Positions 23,272 through 31,647 of a stretch of DNA of 63,209 nt are shown piece by piece. The notes under the pieces were generated by a model. The model did not search any database. It was given only the letters and a program-made list of their open reading frames with translations, and was not told the origin of the DNA. Every line of letters starts with the position of its first letter. The stretch's first letter is position 1. The stretch is from an uncultured Clostridia bacterium (GTDB taxonomy: Bacteria > Bacillota > Clostridia > Christensenellales > Borkfalkiaceae), in the NCBI GenBank assembly GCA_944346655.1, contig CALVMP010000002.1, forward strand, positions 1 to 63,209, in the 5' to 3' direction. A program made the position numbers and the translations under genes.

Positions 23272-24582
23272 ATGGCAATATTCTCATCTCTATCCGAAAG
23301 ATTAAACCATATATTTTCCAAGCTCACCAAACACGGCAGGCTGACGGAACTTGAAATAAAGACGGCAATGCGCGAGGTGCGCGTGGCTCTTTTAGAGGCG
23401 GACGTAAACATTCAGGTCGCCAAAAAATTCTGCGCCGACGTTTCGGAAAAAGCGGTGGGGCAGGAAATTTTAAAGAGCCTGAACCCCGCCCAGCAGGTAA
23501 TAAAAATTGTAAACGAAGAGCTTATCGCCCTCATGGGCTCGCAGAATGCAAAGCTCATCGTTTCGCCCAAGCCCCCCACGGTAATAATGATGTGCGGGCT
23601 CCAGGGCGCGGGCAAAACCACGCTATGCGGCAAGCTTGCGGTGCTCCTCAAAAAGAGCGGCAAAAAACCCCTTCTCGTCGCGGGCGATATATACCGTCCC
23701 GCAGCCATAACACAGCTTCAGGTCGTCGGCAAAAACGCGGGCGTCGAGGTGTTCGAAAAGGGCACCCAAGACCCCGTTAAAACGGCAAAAGAGGCGGTCG
23801 ACTACGCCCGTTCGATGGGCTACGATACGGTTATTATCGACACGGCTGGCAGGCTGGAGATCGACGAAAAACTCATGCAGGAGCTCGAGCGCATAAAGGC
23901 GGCGGTGGACGTTTCAGAAATTTTGCTCACCGTCGACTCCATGATGGGTCAGGTCGCGGTCAATGTCGCCAAGACCTTCAACGAGCGGCTGGAGGTAACG
24001 GGCATAGTTTTAACCAAACTCGACGGCGACACGCGCGGCGGCGCCTGCCTCTCCATAAAGGCGGTAACGGGCAAGCCCATAAAGTTTATCGGCGTGGGCG
24101 AAAAGCTCACAGATCTTGAATATTTCTATCCTGACAGAATGGCTTCGCGCATTCTCGGCATGGGCGACGTTCTCACTCTGATTGAAAAGGCGCAGGAAGC
24201 GGTGACCGAGGAGCAGGCGAAAAAGCTGCAAAAAAAGATGCTCGAAAACGCCTTCACACTCGAGGATTATCTCGAACAGTTCGAGAGCATGAAAAAGATG
24301 GGCGGCGCCCAGGCGCTCGTCTCCATGATGCCCGGTCTTTCGAACAGGATTAAGGACGGCGACATCGACGAGAAAAAACTCGAGCGCACAAAGGCGATAA
24401 TCCTCTCCATGACGAGAAAGGAGAGGGTGGACCCTTCCATAATAAACTCGTCGAGAAAGAAGCGCATAGCCGCGGGCTCGGGCACGACGGTGCAGGAGAT
24501 AAACCAGCTTTTAAAGCAGTTCGACCAGACCAAGCAGCTCATAAAACAGCTCAAAGGCGGTAAACGCAGGTTGCCCTTTTAA
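23272..24582 (+). CDS. ffh: signal recognition particle GTPase Ffh
   Basis: A 436-residue SRP54 protein that binds signal peptides and 4.5S/6S SRP RNA and delivers ribosomes to FtsY. The N domain (residues 1-85) is followed by the G domain with GLQGAGKTTLCGKLA (P-loop), DTAGR and TKLDGD. The M domain has the KMGGAQALVSMMPG finger-loop region and the RNA-binding MTRKERVDPSIINSSRKKRIAAGSG helix-turn-helix. The C-terminus QLKGGKRRLPF is short. There is no gap to ylxM. Confidence 0.97.
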   Translation: MAIFSSLSERLNHIFSKLTKHGRLTELEIKTAMREVRVALLEADVNIQVAKKFCADVSEKAVGQEILKSLNPAQQVIKIVNEELIALMGSQNAKLIVSPKPPTVIMMCGLQGAGKTTLCGKLAVLLKKSGKKPLLVAGDIYRPAAITQLQVVGKNAGVEVFEKGTQDPVKTAKEAVDYARSMGYDTVIIDTAGRLEIDEKLMQELERIKAAVDVSEILLTVDSMMGQVAVNVAKTFNERLEVTGIVLTKLDGDTRGGACLSIKAVTGKPIKFIGVGEKLTDLEYFYPDRMASRILGMGDVLTLIEKAQEAVTEEQAKKLQKKMLENAFTLEDYLEQFESMKKMGGAQALVSMMPGLSNRIKDGDIDEKKLERTKAIILSMTRKERVDPSIINSSRKKRIAAGSGTTVQEINQLLKQFDQTKQLIKQLKGGKRRLPF

Positions 24583-24668
24583 TCACGCTAACCGGCGCAT
24601 ACATGCGGGGCAATTCCAATAATTCAGTTTAAAATTAAAATTTTTATATATCACAGGAGAACACAAAA

Positions 24669-24968
24669 ATGGCAGTTAAAATGAGACTCACGAGAATGGG
24701 CGACAAGAAGTCCCCCTTCTACAGAATCGTAGTAATCGATTCCAGAAAGGCACAGTCGGGCGAGTATATCGACAAGATCGGCTACGTTGACCCCTTAAAG
24801 AGCCCCGCTGAAATCGTCATCGACGTAGACAAGGCAAAGGACTGGCTTTCCAAGGGTGTTCAGCCCACCGAGACGGTGAGAAGCTACCTTATAAAGGCAG
24901 GCGCAATGGAACAGCCCGCAAAGCTTTCGGCGCCCAAGACCAACGACAAGAAAAAGAAGAAGAACTAA
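24669..24968 (+). CDS. rpsP: 30S ribosomal protein S16
   Basis: A 99-residue S16 protein of the small ribosomal subunit. It has the family start MAVKMRLTRMGDKKSPFYRIVVIDSRK and the IGYVDPLKSP strand. A lysine-rich tail follows VQPTETVRSYLIKAG. The start has AGGAGAACACAAAA as ribosome binding site. The position after ffh and before khpA is standard for Bacillota. Confidence 0.97.
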   Translation: MAVKMRLTRMGDKKSPFYRIVVIDSRKAQSGEYIDKIGYVDPLKSPAEIVIDVDKAKDWLSKGVQPTETVRSYLIKAGAMEQPAKLSAPKTNDKKKKKN

Positions 24969-25019
24969 AAAATTTTTAACGGCGCAACAATCCGGTAAAA
25001 CGCGCCTCGGAGAAACATT

Positions 25020-25262
25020 ATGTTAGATTTAATTAAATATATCGTCGAGCAGTTCGCCGACAAAAAGGACGAAATCGAGTACAAGGTTGAGGAAAAGGAC
25101 AACGCAATCGAAGTGACCGTCCTCCTCGCCGAAAGCGACATGGGCAAGGTAATCGGCAAGCAGGGTAAAATAGCCAAGGCTATGCGTACCCTCGTCCGCT
25201 GCGCCACCCCACGCGACAGCAAAAAGTACGTAATCGAAATCGAGGAAAAGAAAGAGGCTTAA
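25020..25262 (+). CDS. khpA: KH-domain RNA-binding protein KhpA
   Basis: An 80-residue single KH-domain protein. It binds RNA with its partner KhpB and affects cell size and mRNA fate in Bacillota. The GxxG loop is IGKQGKIAKAMRTLV. Lys/Glu-rich strands on each side fit the type II KH fold. The ATG lies 51 bases after rpsP, with CGGAGAAACATT as ribosome binding site. About 220 bases of repeat-like spacer separate it from rimM, which is unusual for this operon. Confidence 0.93.
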   Translation: MLDLIKYIVEQFADKKDEIEYKVEEKDNAIEVTVLLAESDMGKVIGKQGKIAKAMRTLVRCATPRDSKKYVIEIEEKKEA

Positions 25263-25286
25263 AACGCCTCTTTTATTCTGTATATT

Positions 25287-25440
25287 GTTAGGGAATAGGG
25301 ATTAGTGGTTAGTGGTTAGGGAAGAATTGCGGCTTGTGCCTTCTCTTCATCCAAACAACGTGACGTTGTATCCGTGTTCCGCAATAGGACTCGGTTTCTT
25401 ATATTCACACTCGTCTTGCGGACAGCGTGGGGTGAGCGTT
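25287..25440. repeat. repeat-bearing spacer inside the ribosomal operon
   Basis: Two elements lie between khpA and rimM. The first is a run of TTAGGGA/TTAGTGG heptamers (25287-25322), the reverse complement of those near 13740 and 13890. The second is a hairpin element (25372-25432) starting CCGTGTTCCGCAAT and ending CTCGTCTTGCGGA, where CCGCAA pairs with TTGCGG. It has a relative at 57713-57773. A nearby near-palindrome AACGTGACGTT (25357-25367) also recurs in the second copy. Confidence 0.65.
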
Positions 25441-25485
25441 TTGGAAGTAATTGTTATCCCCTCTTCGGGCGACATAGGAATTATT

Positions 25486-25983
25486 ATGGAAAACACACTT
25501 ACGATAGCTACAGTTTTAAAGCCGCAGGGTATACGCGGCGAAATTAAGGTAAAGGCGCTCACCGACGCCGCCGAAGATTTAAAGGGTTTTGCCCGCGTGT
25601 TCATAGACGGGGTTGAGTATAAGGTGCTCGTCGTCCGTCCCTCGGGCGACTGCGCGTATCTCACCCTGCGCGGCATTGCCGACAGAAACGCCGCCGAACT
25701 CCTCCGCGGCAAAGAGGTGGTGGCTCTTCGCGAGGATGCCCCCGCCCTTCCCGAGGACACCTTCTACCTCGTCGACGTCTTAGGCTGCGAGGTCGTAACC
25801 GAAAAGGGCAAAAGCCTCGGCACTATAATTGAAATAACGCCCGCAAAGACGGACATATATGTTATCGAAAGGGAGGGCAAACGCACCACGTTCGTCGCCG
25901 CCGAGGGGGTTATAGACTCTATAGACGTCGAAAAAAAGGTAGTCGTCGTCAACAAAAAGCGCTTCGACGAAGTGGCTCTTTAA
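25486..25983 (+). CDS. rimM: ribosome maturation factor RimM
   Basis: A 165-residue 16S rRNA-processing protein that binds S19 and helps 30S head assembly. The N-terminal beta-barrel begins LTIATVLKPQGIRGEIKVKALTD, with the family GEI/KV motif. The C-terminal PRC-barrel includes FYLVDVLGCEVVTEKGKSLG. I chose ATG 25486, preceded by ATAGGAATTATT. Longer in-frame starts lie in the repeat spacer and add non-RimM sequence. The gene is four bases before trmD. Confidence 0.94.
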   Translation: MENTLTIATVLKPQGIRGEIKVKALTDAAEDLKGFARVFIDGVEYKVLVVRPSGDCAYLTLRGIADRNAAELLRGKEVVALREDAPALPEDTFYLVDVLGCEVVTEKGKSLGTIIEITPAKTDIYVIEREGKRTTFVAAEGVIDSIDVEKKVVVVNKKRFDEVAL

Positions 25984-25986
25984 ATT

Positions 25987-26664
25987 ATGGAAATTACAAT
26001 TTTGACCCTCTTTCCCGAAATGTTCGAACCGTTGAGGCGTTCGATAATCGGCAGGGCGGCAGAGGGCGGCAAACTCGCAATCAATATCGTAAACATTCGC
26101 GACTATTCCGAAGATAAACACTCCAAGTGCGACGATTATCCCTTCGGCGGCGGCGCGGGCATGGTCATGATGCCCCAGCCCATCGCCTCCGCAATTGAGG
26201 CTGTCGACCCCCTGCACGAGGCTAAAAGAATCTTCATGTCGCCCAAGGGAGCAACTTTCACCCAGAGCAAGGCTTGCGAACTTTCGGCATGTTCTAAACT
26301 TCTCCTTCTGTGCGGACACTACGAGGGCGTCGACCAGAGAGTTATAGACCTCTTCATCGACGAGGAACTTTCCATAGGCGACTACGTTTTAACGGGCGGA
26401 GAACTGCCCGCCATGGTCGTGTGCGACGCCGTCGCGCGGTACGTCGACGGGGTGCTCGCCGAAGGTTCGCTTGTCGACGAAAGCTTTGCCGAAAATCTTT
26501 TGGAGTATCCCCAGTACACCCGCCCCGCAGTTTTCCGCGGCGTTTCCGTGCCCGAAGTCCTGCTTTCGGGCAACCACCAAAAGGTTGCCGCGTGGCGGAG
26601 GGAGCAGAGCATACAGCTCACAAAAAAACTGCGCCCCGACCTTTTGGGCGAGGAGGACAAATGA
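25987..26664 (+). CDS. trmD: tRNA (guanine37-N1)-methyltransferase TrmD
   Basis: A 225-residue SPOUT-fold methyltransferase that makes m1G37 in tRNAs and prevents +1 frameshifting. Signature segments are LTLFPEMFEPL at the start, the DDYPFGGGAGMVMMPQP loop, LLCGHYEGVDQRV and the knot region IGDYVLTGGELPAMVV, which binds S-adenosylmethionine. Length is slightly short but complete. The stop overlaps the rbgA ATG (ATGA). Confidence 0.97.
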   Translation: MEITILTLFPEMFEPLRRSIIGRAAEGGKLAINIVNIRDYSEDKHSKCDDYPFGGGAGMVMMPQPIASAIEAVDPLHEAKRIFMSPKGATFTQSKACELSACSKLLLLCGHYEGVDQRVIDLFIDEELSIGDYVLTGGELPAMVVCDAVARYVDGVLAEGSLVDESFAENLLEYPQYTRPAVFRGVSVPEVLLSGNHQKVAAWRREQSIQLTKKLRPDLLGEEDK

Positions 26665-27518
26665 AGCATATCCAGTGGTTCCCCGGTCACATGACCAAAG
26701 CCATGCGCATGATGGAGGAGAGCGTAAAGGTTTGCGACGGCATAATTTACGTGCTCGACGCCCGCTGTCCCGCCTCGTCCTACAATAAAAATTTAAAAAA
26801 GACTTTCGGCTCCAGACCCGTTCTGTATGTTCTCAACAAGTGCGACCTCGCCGACGGAAAGGTGGACGAGTTTGTGCGCTTTATCCGCGAAAGCGGAGAG
26901 GAGTGCATAAAGCTCAACGCCGTCAATGCCAATTCGCGCAGGGATATTACGGGGGCAATTGCAAAACTTGTGGCTGAAAAACAGCAGAAGAGCGCGGCTA
27001 AGGGCTATAACAGAATTTTCCGATTCATGGTCTGCGGCGTGCCGAACACGGGCAAGAGCACATTAATTAACCTTCTTTCCCGCGAAAAACGCGCCGCCAC
27101 GGGCGACAAGGCGGGCGTCACGCGCGGCAAGCAGTGGATACGCTGCGACGGCTTCGAGCTTTTGGATACCCCCGGCACCTGCCCGCCCGCGTTCGAAAAC
27201 CAGAAGCTTGCCGCCAGGCTCGCATTCGTCGGCTCAATCAACGACGATATTTTGGATATGGACGACATATCCCTCGCCCTTTTAAAGAAACTTGCCGAAA
27301 AGTACCCTCAAAATCTTTCCGAAAGGTACGGCATTGAGCCCGGTGCTCCGCTTGAAATGCTCGAAGGTGTCTGCCGCCGCCGCGGATTTATGCTGCGCGG
27401 GGGCGAATTTGACTACGAGCGCGGCGAAAGGGCTGTCGTCGACGACTTCAGAAAGGGCAGGCTGGGCAGGGTGACCCTCGACGACCTCTCCGACATGCGG
27501 GAGGTGTTCAATGGATAA
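26661..27518 (+). CDS. rbgA: ribosome biogenesis GTPase RbgA (YlqF)
   Basis: A 285-residue circularly permuted GTPase needed for late 50S subunit assembly. Motif order is G4 (NKCD, residue about 59), then G1 (CGVPNTGKSTLIN, about 120) and G3 (DTPGTCPP, about 165), as expected for the permuted family. The N-terminus IQWFPGHMTKAMRMM is diagnostic. A C-terminal helical domain follows. I start at ATG 26661 with GGAGGACAA. Longer starts overlap trmD completely. Confidence 0.96.
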   Translation: MKHIQWFPGHMTKAMRMMEESVKVCDGIIYVLDARCPASSYNKNLKKTFGSRPVLYVLNKCDLADGKVDEFVRFIRESGEECIKLNAVNANSRRDITGAIAKLVAEKQQKSAAKGYNRIFRFMVCGVPNTGKSTLINLLSREKRAATGDKAGVTRGKQWIRCDGFELLDTPGTCPPAFENQKLAARLAFVGSINDDILDMDDISLALLKKLAEKYPQNLSERYGIEPGAPLEMLEGVCRRRGFMLRGGEFDYERGERAVVDDFRKGRLGRVTLDDLSDMREVFNG

Positions 27519-28107
27519 GTTCTCTTTCGAGCGCGAACTGCACGAAAAGGGTTATAAATTTGTGTGCGGAGTCGACGAGGTGGGCAGGGGACCGCTCGCG
27601 GGTCCCGTCGTGTGCGCGGCTGTAATCATGCCCGAAGGCGATATTATAGAGGGCGTCGACGACAGTAAAAAACTCTCCGCAAAAAAGCGCGAAAAGCTTG
27701 CGCGTCTTATCAGGGAAAAAGCGGTTGCCTGGGCAATATGCCGCGTCGAACCGCAGGTTATAGATGAAATAAACATTCTTCAGGCGACGAGGCTGTGCAT
27801 GAAAAACGCCGTCGAAAGCCTTTCTCCCTCGCCCGACTACGTGCTCACCGACGGCAACATGACACTCGATATCTCCGTTCCCCAGCGCAGCCTTGTAAAG
27901 GGCGACGCCAACTGTTACTGCATAGGCGCGGCTTCTATAATAGCCAAGGTCGCAAGGGACAGGTTGATGGCGGAATATGCCGCTGTTTTTCCCGGTTACG
28001 GCTTTGAAAAGAACGCCGGCTACGGCACAGCCGCGCATATTCAGGCGATAAAGGACAGGGGACTCACTCCCATCCACCGCAGGAGTTTTACGGGCAAATG
28101 GCAATAA
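27511..28107 (+). CDS. rnhB: ribonuclease HII
   Basis: A 198-residue type 2 RNase H that removes ribonucleotides and RNA primers from DNA. CGVDEVGRGPLAGPVVCAAV carries the first two acidic residues of the active site. DDSKKLS and VLTDGNMTLDI supply the other conserved positions, and SIIAKVARDRLM is the family helix. The gene overlaps rbgA by 8 bases and yraN by 10, which indicates translational coupling. Confidence 0.96.
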   Translation: MDKFSFERELHEKGYKFVCGVDEVGRGPLAGPVVCAAVIMPEGDIIEGVDDSKKLSAKKREKLARLIREKAVAWAICRVEPQVIDEINILQATRLCMKNAVESLSPSPDYVLTDGNMTLDISVPQRSLVKGDANCYCIGAASIIAKVARDRLMAEYAAVFPGYGFEKNAGYGTAAHIQAIKDRGLTPIHRRSFTGKWQ

Positions 28108-28451
28108 GGGGAGAGCTCCGCCGCACGGGCTTTTTCGGAGAGCTCAAAGCGGCAAGGTATCTAAAAAAACAGGGCTACAAAATTCTTGAGCGCAACTTCC
28201 GCTGTAAGTTCGGCGAGGTCGACATAATCGCGCAAAAGGGAGAGGTTGTCGCCTTTATCGAGGTAAAAACGCGCTCTTCGGATTTATTCGGCATGCCCAA
28301 CGAGGCGGTGGGAAGGGACAGGCGGCAAAGGTATGTGAACTGCGCAAGGTTTTACTTTTACGGCAGACAAATCGACTGCACCGTGCGGTTCGATATAATC
28401 GAGGTTCTCGTCGGCAAAATTAATCATATTGAAAACGCCTTTACCGCATAG
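28098..28451 (+). CDS. yraN: YraN family endonuclease-like protein (UPF0102)
   Basis: A 117-residue protein of the UPF0102 family with a PD-(D/E)XK nuclease-like core. Glu-Val-Asp lies in NFRCKFGEVDIIAQKG, and Glu-x-Lys in FIEVKTRSS. The family is often next to rnhB and is presumed to act in DNA repair or recombination, but its activity is not well defined. It begins inside the end of rnhB. A stem-loop (CGCAAATTTC / GAAAATTGCG, 28486-28511) follows the gene. Confidence 0.92.
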   Translation: MAIRGELRRTGFFGELKAARYLKKQGYKILERNFRCKFGEVDIIAQKGEVVAFIEVKTRSSDLFGMPNEAVGRDRRQRYVNCARFYFYGRQIDCTVRFDIIEVLVGKINHIENAFTA

Positions 28452-28620
28452 AGTGCGGTCATATATTATATATATGGTATACGCCCGCAAATTTCTTTTG
28501 TGAAAATTGCGACACACCCCTTAAAAAGAGTTGCAAAATATTTTTTTGTTTGGTAAGATATAAAAGCTTTATAGAGATTACAGAGCGCATTTTGCGTTTT
28601 AAACATACAGGAGGATTGAA
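28452..28620. promoter_or_regulatory. intergenic region with rplS promoter and leader
   Basis: A stem-loop of about 10 bp (28486-28511) may end the upstream operon. The promoter TTGCAA (28531-28536) and TAAGAT (28554-28559) have a 17-base spacer. The leader of about 55 bases contains GCGCATTTTGCGTTTT, a small hairpin that could be an L19 autoregulatory leader (unproven). ACAGGAGG is the ribosome binding site. Confidence 0.7.
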
Positions 28621-28965
28621 ATGAAAGGTCTTGTAGAAGCTATCGAAAAGGAAGGCATGAAGGAAAACGTTCCCGCATTCAACGTCGGCGACACCGTAAG
28701 GGTGGGCTTTAAGGTTATCGAAGGCACCAAGGAGAGAATCCAGAACTTCGAAGGCGTCGTCATTGCCAAAAAGCACGGCGGCATCAGGGAAAGCTTTACC
28801 GTAAGAAGGCTCTCCTTCGGCGTAGGCGTGGAGAGAACTTTCCCCGTACACTCGCCCAAGATTGCATCCATAACCGTGGTCAAGAAGGGCAAGGTCAGAA
28901 GGGCTAAGCTCTATTACCTTCGCGGTCTCACAGGTAAGGCGGCAAAAATTAAGGAAGTCAGATAA
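28621..28965 (+). CDS. rplS: 50S ribosomal protein L19
   Basis: A 114-residue L19 protein at the 30S-50S interface. [38 protein letters not shown] and [17 protein letters not shown] are the classic family strands, and the [22 protein letters not shown] tail is normal. It usually lies directly after trmD. Here it lies after yraN with its own promoter and terminator, so its dosage is set separately. Confidence 0.97.
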   Translation: MKGLVEAIEKEGMKENVPAFNVGDTVRVGFKVIEGTKERIQNFEGVVIAKKHGGIRESFTVRRLSFGVGVERTFPVHSPKIASITVVKKGKVRRAKLYYLRGLTGKAAKIKEVR

Positions 28966-28968
28966 TTT

Positions 28969-29003
28969 AAAAAAGCTCCCGTCATGCGCGGGAGCTTTTT
29001 TAT
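28969..29003 (+). terminator. terminator of rplS
   Basis: AAAAAAGCTCCCG and CGGGAGCTTTTTT form a strong stem with a T-run. Confidence 0.93.
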
Positions 29004-29015
29004 TGAAGGTGGAAA

Positions 29016-30539
29016 ATGTTAGCTAAAGTTACAAGCTTTGCGCTCGTCGGGCTCGACGGCATACCCGTAGAGGTCGAAGCGGACATAAACAGGGGCATGA
29101 CCAGTTACGAACTGGTGGGACTGCCCGACGCGGCTGTAAAGGAGAGCAAGGAGAGGATCTACTCAGCCATTCACAATTCGCGCATGCGCTTTCCCGTCAA
29201 CCGCATAACCGTAAACCTCGCCCCCGCGGATATAAAAAAGGAAGGCAGTCATTACGATTTGCCCATCGCCCTCGCCATTTTAAAGGCGGGCGAGCAGATA
29301 GGCGGGGCGGATTTTGGAGGGCTCGTCATGATGGGCGAGCTCGCCCTCGACGGTTCAATCCGTCCCGTGTCGGGCATTTTGCCCGCGCTCATTTCGGCGA
29401 AAAAGAGGGGGTTTACAAAATTCATAATCCCCGCCAAAAACGCCAACGAGGCGGCGTATATCGAGGGCGTGGAAGTTTACGCCCTGAACACCCTTTCCGA
29501 AGCCGTTGCCCTTGTCACGGGCGAAAGGCGGTTCAGCCCCGTTGAGACAAAGAGTTTTACAGCCGTTTTGAAGAGCTCTTCGTACGGTACCGACATGGCG
29601 CTCGTAAAGGGTCAGCAGATAGCAAAAAGGGCGCTGGAGATCGCCGTCGCGGGCTGGCACAACATTCTGCTTTCGGGTCCTCCGGGCGCGGGCAAGACCA
29701 TGCTGGCGCGGTGTATTCCCACCATAATGCCCGACCTCACCTTCGAGGAGGCTTTGGAGGTCACGCAGATCCACTCGGTTGCGGGCGATCTTTCGGAGGA
29801 GGGAATAATTTCTCTCCGCCCCTTCCGCACGCCCCACCACACTGCAACCACAGTGTCGCTGTGCGGAGGCGGCAATTCCAAAATCAAGCCGGGCGAAATT
29901 TCCAAGGCGCACAAGGGCGTGCTGTTTCTGGACGAGCTGCCCGAATATTCCCGCTCGGCGCTCGAAGCGCTCCGCCAGCCGCTCGAGGATAAGCAGATAA
30001 CCGTCTCCCGCGCGGGCGGCGCCGTCACTTTCCCTGCCGACTTCATGCTGTGCGCCAGCATGAACCCCTGCCCCTGCGGCAACTATGGCTCGACGTTTAA
30101 GGAGTGCACCTGCACCCCCGCGCAGATAAAAAAGTACCGCGCAAAAATTTCGGGTCCCCTTCTCGACCGCATCGACCTTCAGGTCGAGGTGGACGGCGTG
30201 AAGTACGAAGAGCTCGCCTCGGAGGAGGGAGGGGAGAGCTCGGCGGAAATTAAAAAGAGGGTGGAAAAAGCCCGCGCCATCCAGCGCGAGCGGTTCGGCT
30301 CCCCCATGACCAACGCTTCAATGGGCGAAAGGGAGATAAAGAAGTACTGTCAGCTCTCCCCCGACTGCGAGCGCATTTTAAAGAGCGCGTTCGAGCGGCT
30401 TTCCCTGTCGGCAAGGGCTCGCTCGAGGATAATTAAGGTTGCCCGCACTATAGCCGACCTCGACTATTCGGCGGAGATAAAGCCGCAGCACATTTTAGAG
30501 GCGACCTCCTACAGAAATTTTGACGTTAAAGAACAATGA
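29016..30539 (+). CDS. comM: ComM / YifB Mg-chelatase-like AAA+ ATPase
   Basis: A 507-residue AAA+ protein of the YifB/ComM group. In naturally competent bacteria ComM is a hexameric helicase that drives branch migration of incoming DNA. An N-terminal Lon-protease-like domain (residues about 20-170) precedes the ATPase, with GPPGAGKTMLARC (P-loop, about residue 218), VLFLDELPE (Walker B) and SMNPCPCGNYG. The C-terminal Mg_chelatase_C domain ends YSAEIKPQHILEA. The stop overlaps dprA by four bases, so both probably act on single-stranded or uptake DNA. GAAGGTGG precedes the ATG. Confidence 0.95.
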   Translation: MLAKVTSFALVGLDGIPVEVEADINRGMTSYELVGLPDAAVKESKERIYSAIHNSRMRFPVNRITVNLAPADIKKEGSHYDLPIALAILKAGEQIGGADFGGLVMMGELALDGSIRPVSGILPALISAKKRGFTKFIIPAKNANEAAYIEGVEVYALNTLSEAVALVTGERRFSPVETKSFTAVLKSSSYGTDMALVKGQQIAKRALEIAVAGWHNILLSGPPGAGKTMLARCIPTIMPDLTFEEALEVTQIHSVAGDLSEEGIISLRPFRTPHHTATTVSLCGGGNSKIKPGEISKAHKGVLFLDELPEYSRSALEALRQPLEDKQITVSRAGGAVTFPADFMLCASMNPCPCGNYGSTFKECTCTPAQIKKYRAKISGPLLDRIDLQVEVDGVKYEELASEEGGESSAEIKKRVEKARAIQRERFGSPMTNASMGEREIKKYCQLSPDCERILKSAFERLSLSARARSRIIKVARTIADLDYSAEIKPQHILEATSYRNFDVKEQ

Positions 30540-31603
30540 CTTATTCGCAAAGCGAGCTCGGCTATATAATCGCCGACAGCCTCGAAGGTTTTACATATAA
30601 GCAGAAGGCGTGTTTTCTGGCGGCAGTGTGCGGTAAACGCGGCGAGCACATAAAATATGAACAAATTCTGATTAAAAGCGTCGGCGGCGGAGTATATAAT
30701 AAAATGAGGGCGCTCTTTTCAAGCGAAGCTTACAGGGCGCAGATTTTAGAAAGACTCGACGCCCGCGGAATAGTGTGCGTAACGCCGGAAAGCGCAGAGT
30801 ATCCCGAAAGGCTTGCAAATATTCCCGCGCCGCCGCACGTATTGTATTGCAGGGGCAGAACCTCTCTTTTAAAGGGCGAATGCCTTGGAATAGTCGGCTC
30901 CCGCCGCACGCCCGCTTCAACGCTTGCGGCGTGTAAAAAGTTTGCAGGCGAAATTTCACGCGTTATGACGGTGGTCACGGGCGTTGCCGACGGAGCGGAT
31001 TCCGCCGCCGTAAAGGGCGGGCTGGAGAGCGGAAACATAATCTGCGTGCTCCCGGGAGGCATGGACCATATTTATCCCTCCTCTAATTCTTCGCTGTTGA
31101 AGAGCGTGGAGGAAAGGGGGCTCATCATCTCGGAATGGCAGCCGCACATCGCCGTTCAGCGCTATATGTTCACCGTGCGCAACCGCATAATCGCGGGGCT
31201 TTCGCGCGGGGTGCTCGTCGTCTCCGCGCCCAAAAAGAGCGGAGCGCTTATTACGGCAAACTACGCCGCCGACTATGGGCGGGAGGTGTTCGCCTTTCCC
31301 CATTCTTTGGGCATTTCCGCGGGCGAGGGCTGCAACGAACTCATAAAAAACGGCGCGGCGCTCTGCACAAACCCGCTTGACATTTTGGGCGCGTTCGGGT
31401 TAGAATACAAAGCGGAACAACAGCCGCTCACCCCGGGCGAGCGCAAGGTGCTTTGCTTTTTAAAGGACAACGGGCGTTCCCACGTTCAGGCGGTAGCCGC
31501 GGGCGTCGGCGTTATGGCGTTCGAGGCGGTGACTCTTCTCTCCTCCCTCGAAATCAAGGGGCTCGTCGCGCGGTGCGGCGGCAATAACTACGAAGCGGTA
31601 TAA
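30536..31603 (+). CDS. dprA: DNA-processing protein DprA
   Basis: A 355-residue DprA (Smf) protein that loads RecA on incoming single-stranded DNA. The N-terminal SAM-like region is followed by the Rossmann fold with GIVGSRRTPASTLAACKKFA, VTGVADGADSAAVKGG, LPGGMDHIYP and RNRIIAGLSRGVLVVSAPKKSGALITANYAADYGREVFAFP. A C-terminal winged-helix domain (DprA_WH) ends the protein. The three features are complete. Coupling with comM supports a role in transformation or recombination. Confidence 0.96.
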   Translation: MTYSQSELGYIIADSLEGFTYKQKACFLAAVCGKRGEHIKYEQILIKSVGGGVYNKMRALFSSEAYRAQILERLDARGIVCVTPESAEYPERLANIPAPPHVLYCRGRTSLLKGECLGIVGSRRTPASTLAACKKFAGEISRVMTVVTGVADGADSAAVKGGLESGNIICVLPGGMDHIYPSSNSSLLKSVEERGLIISEWQPHIAVQRYMFTVRNRIIAGLSRGVLVVSAPKKSGALITANYAADYGREVFAFPHSLGISAGEGCNELIKNGAALCTNPLDILGAFGLEYKAEQQPLTPGERKVLCFLKDNGRSHVQAVAAGVGVMAFEAVTLLSSLEIKGLVARCGGNNYEAV

Positions 31604-31647
31604 AAGCTTCCCGCATTTTCCGCGGCGGAGCCTACGGAGTTTTTTAA

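Noticed and set aside
25312..25485. Longer in-frame N-terminus for RimM
   Set aside because: It lies in repeat-bearing spacer, adds 58 residues absent from RimM, and ATG 25486 begins exactly at the family start.
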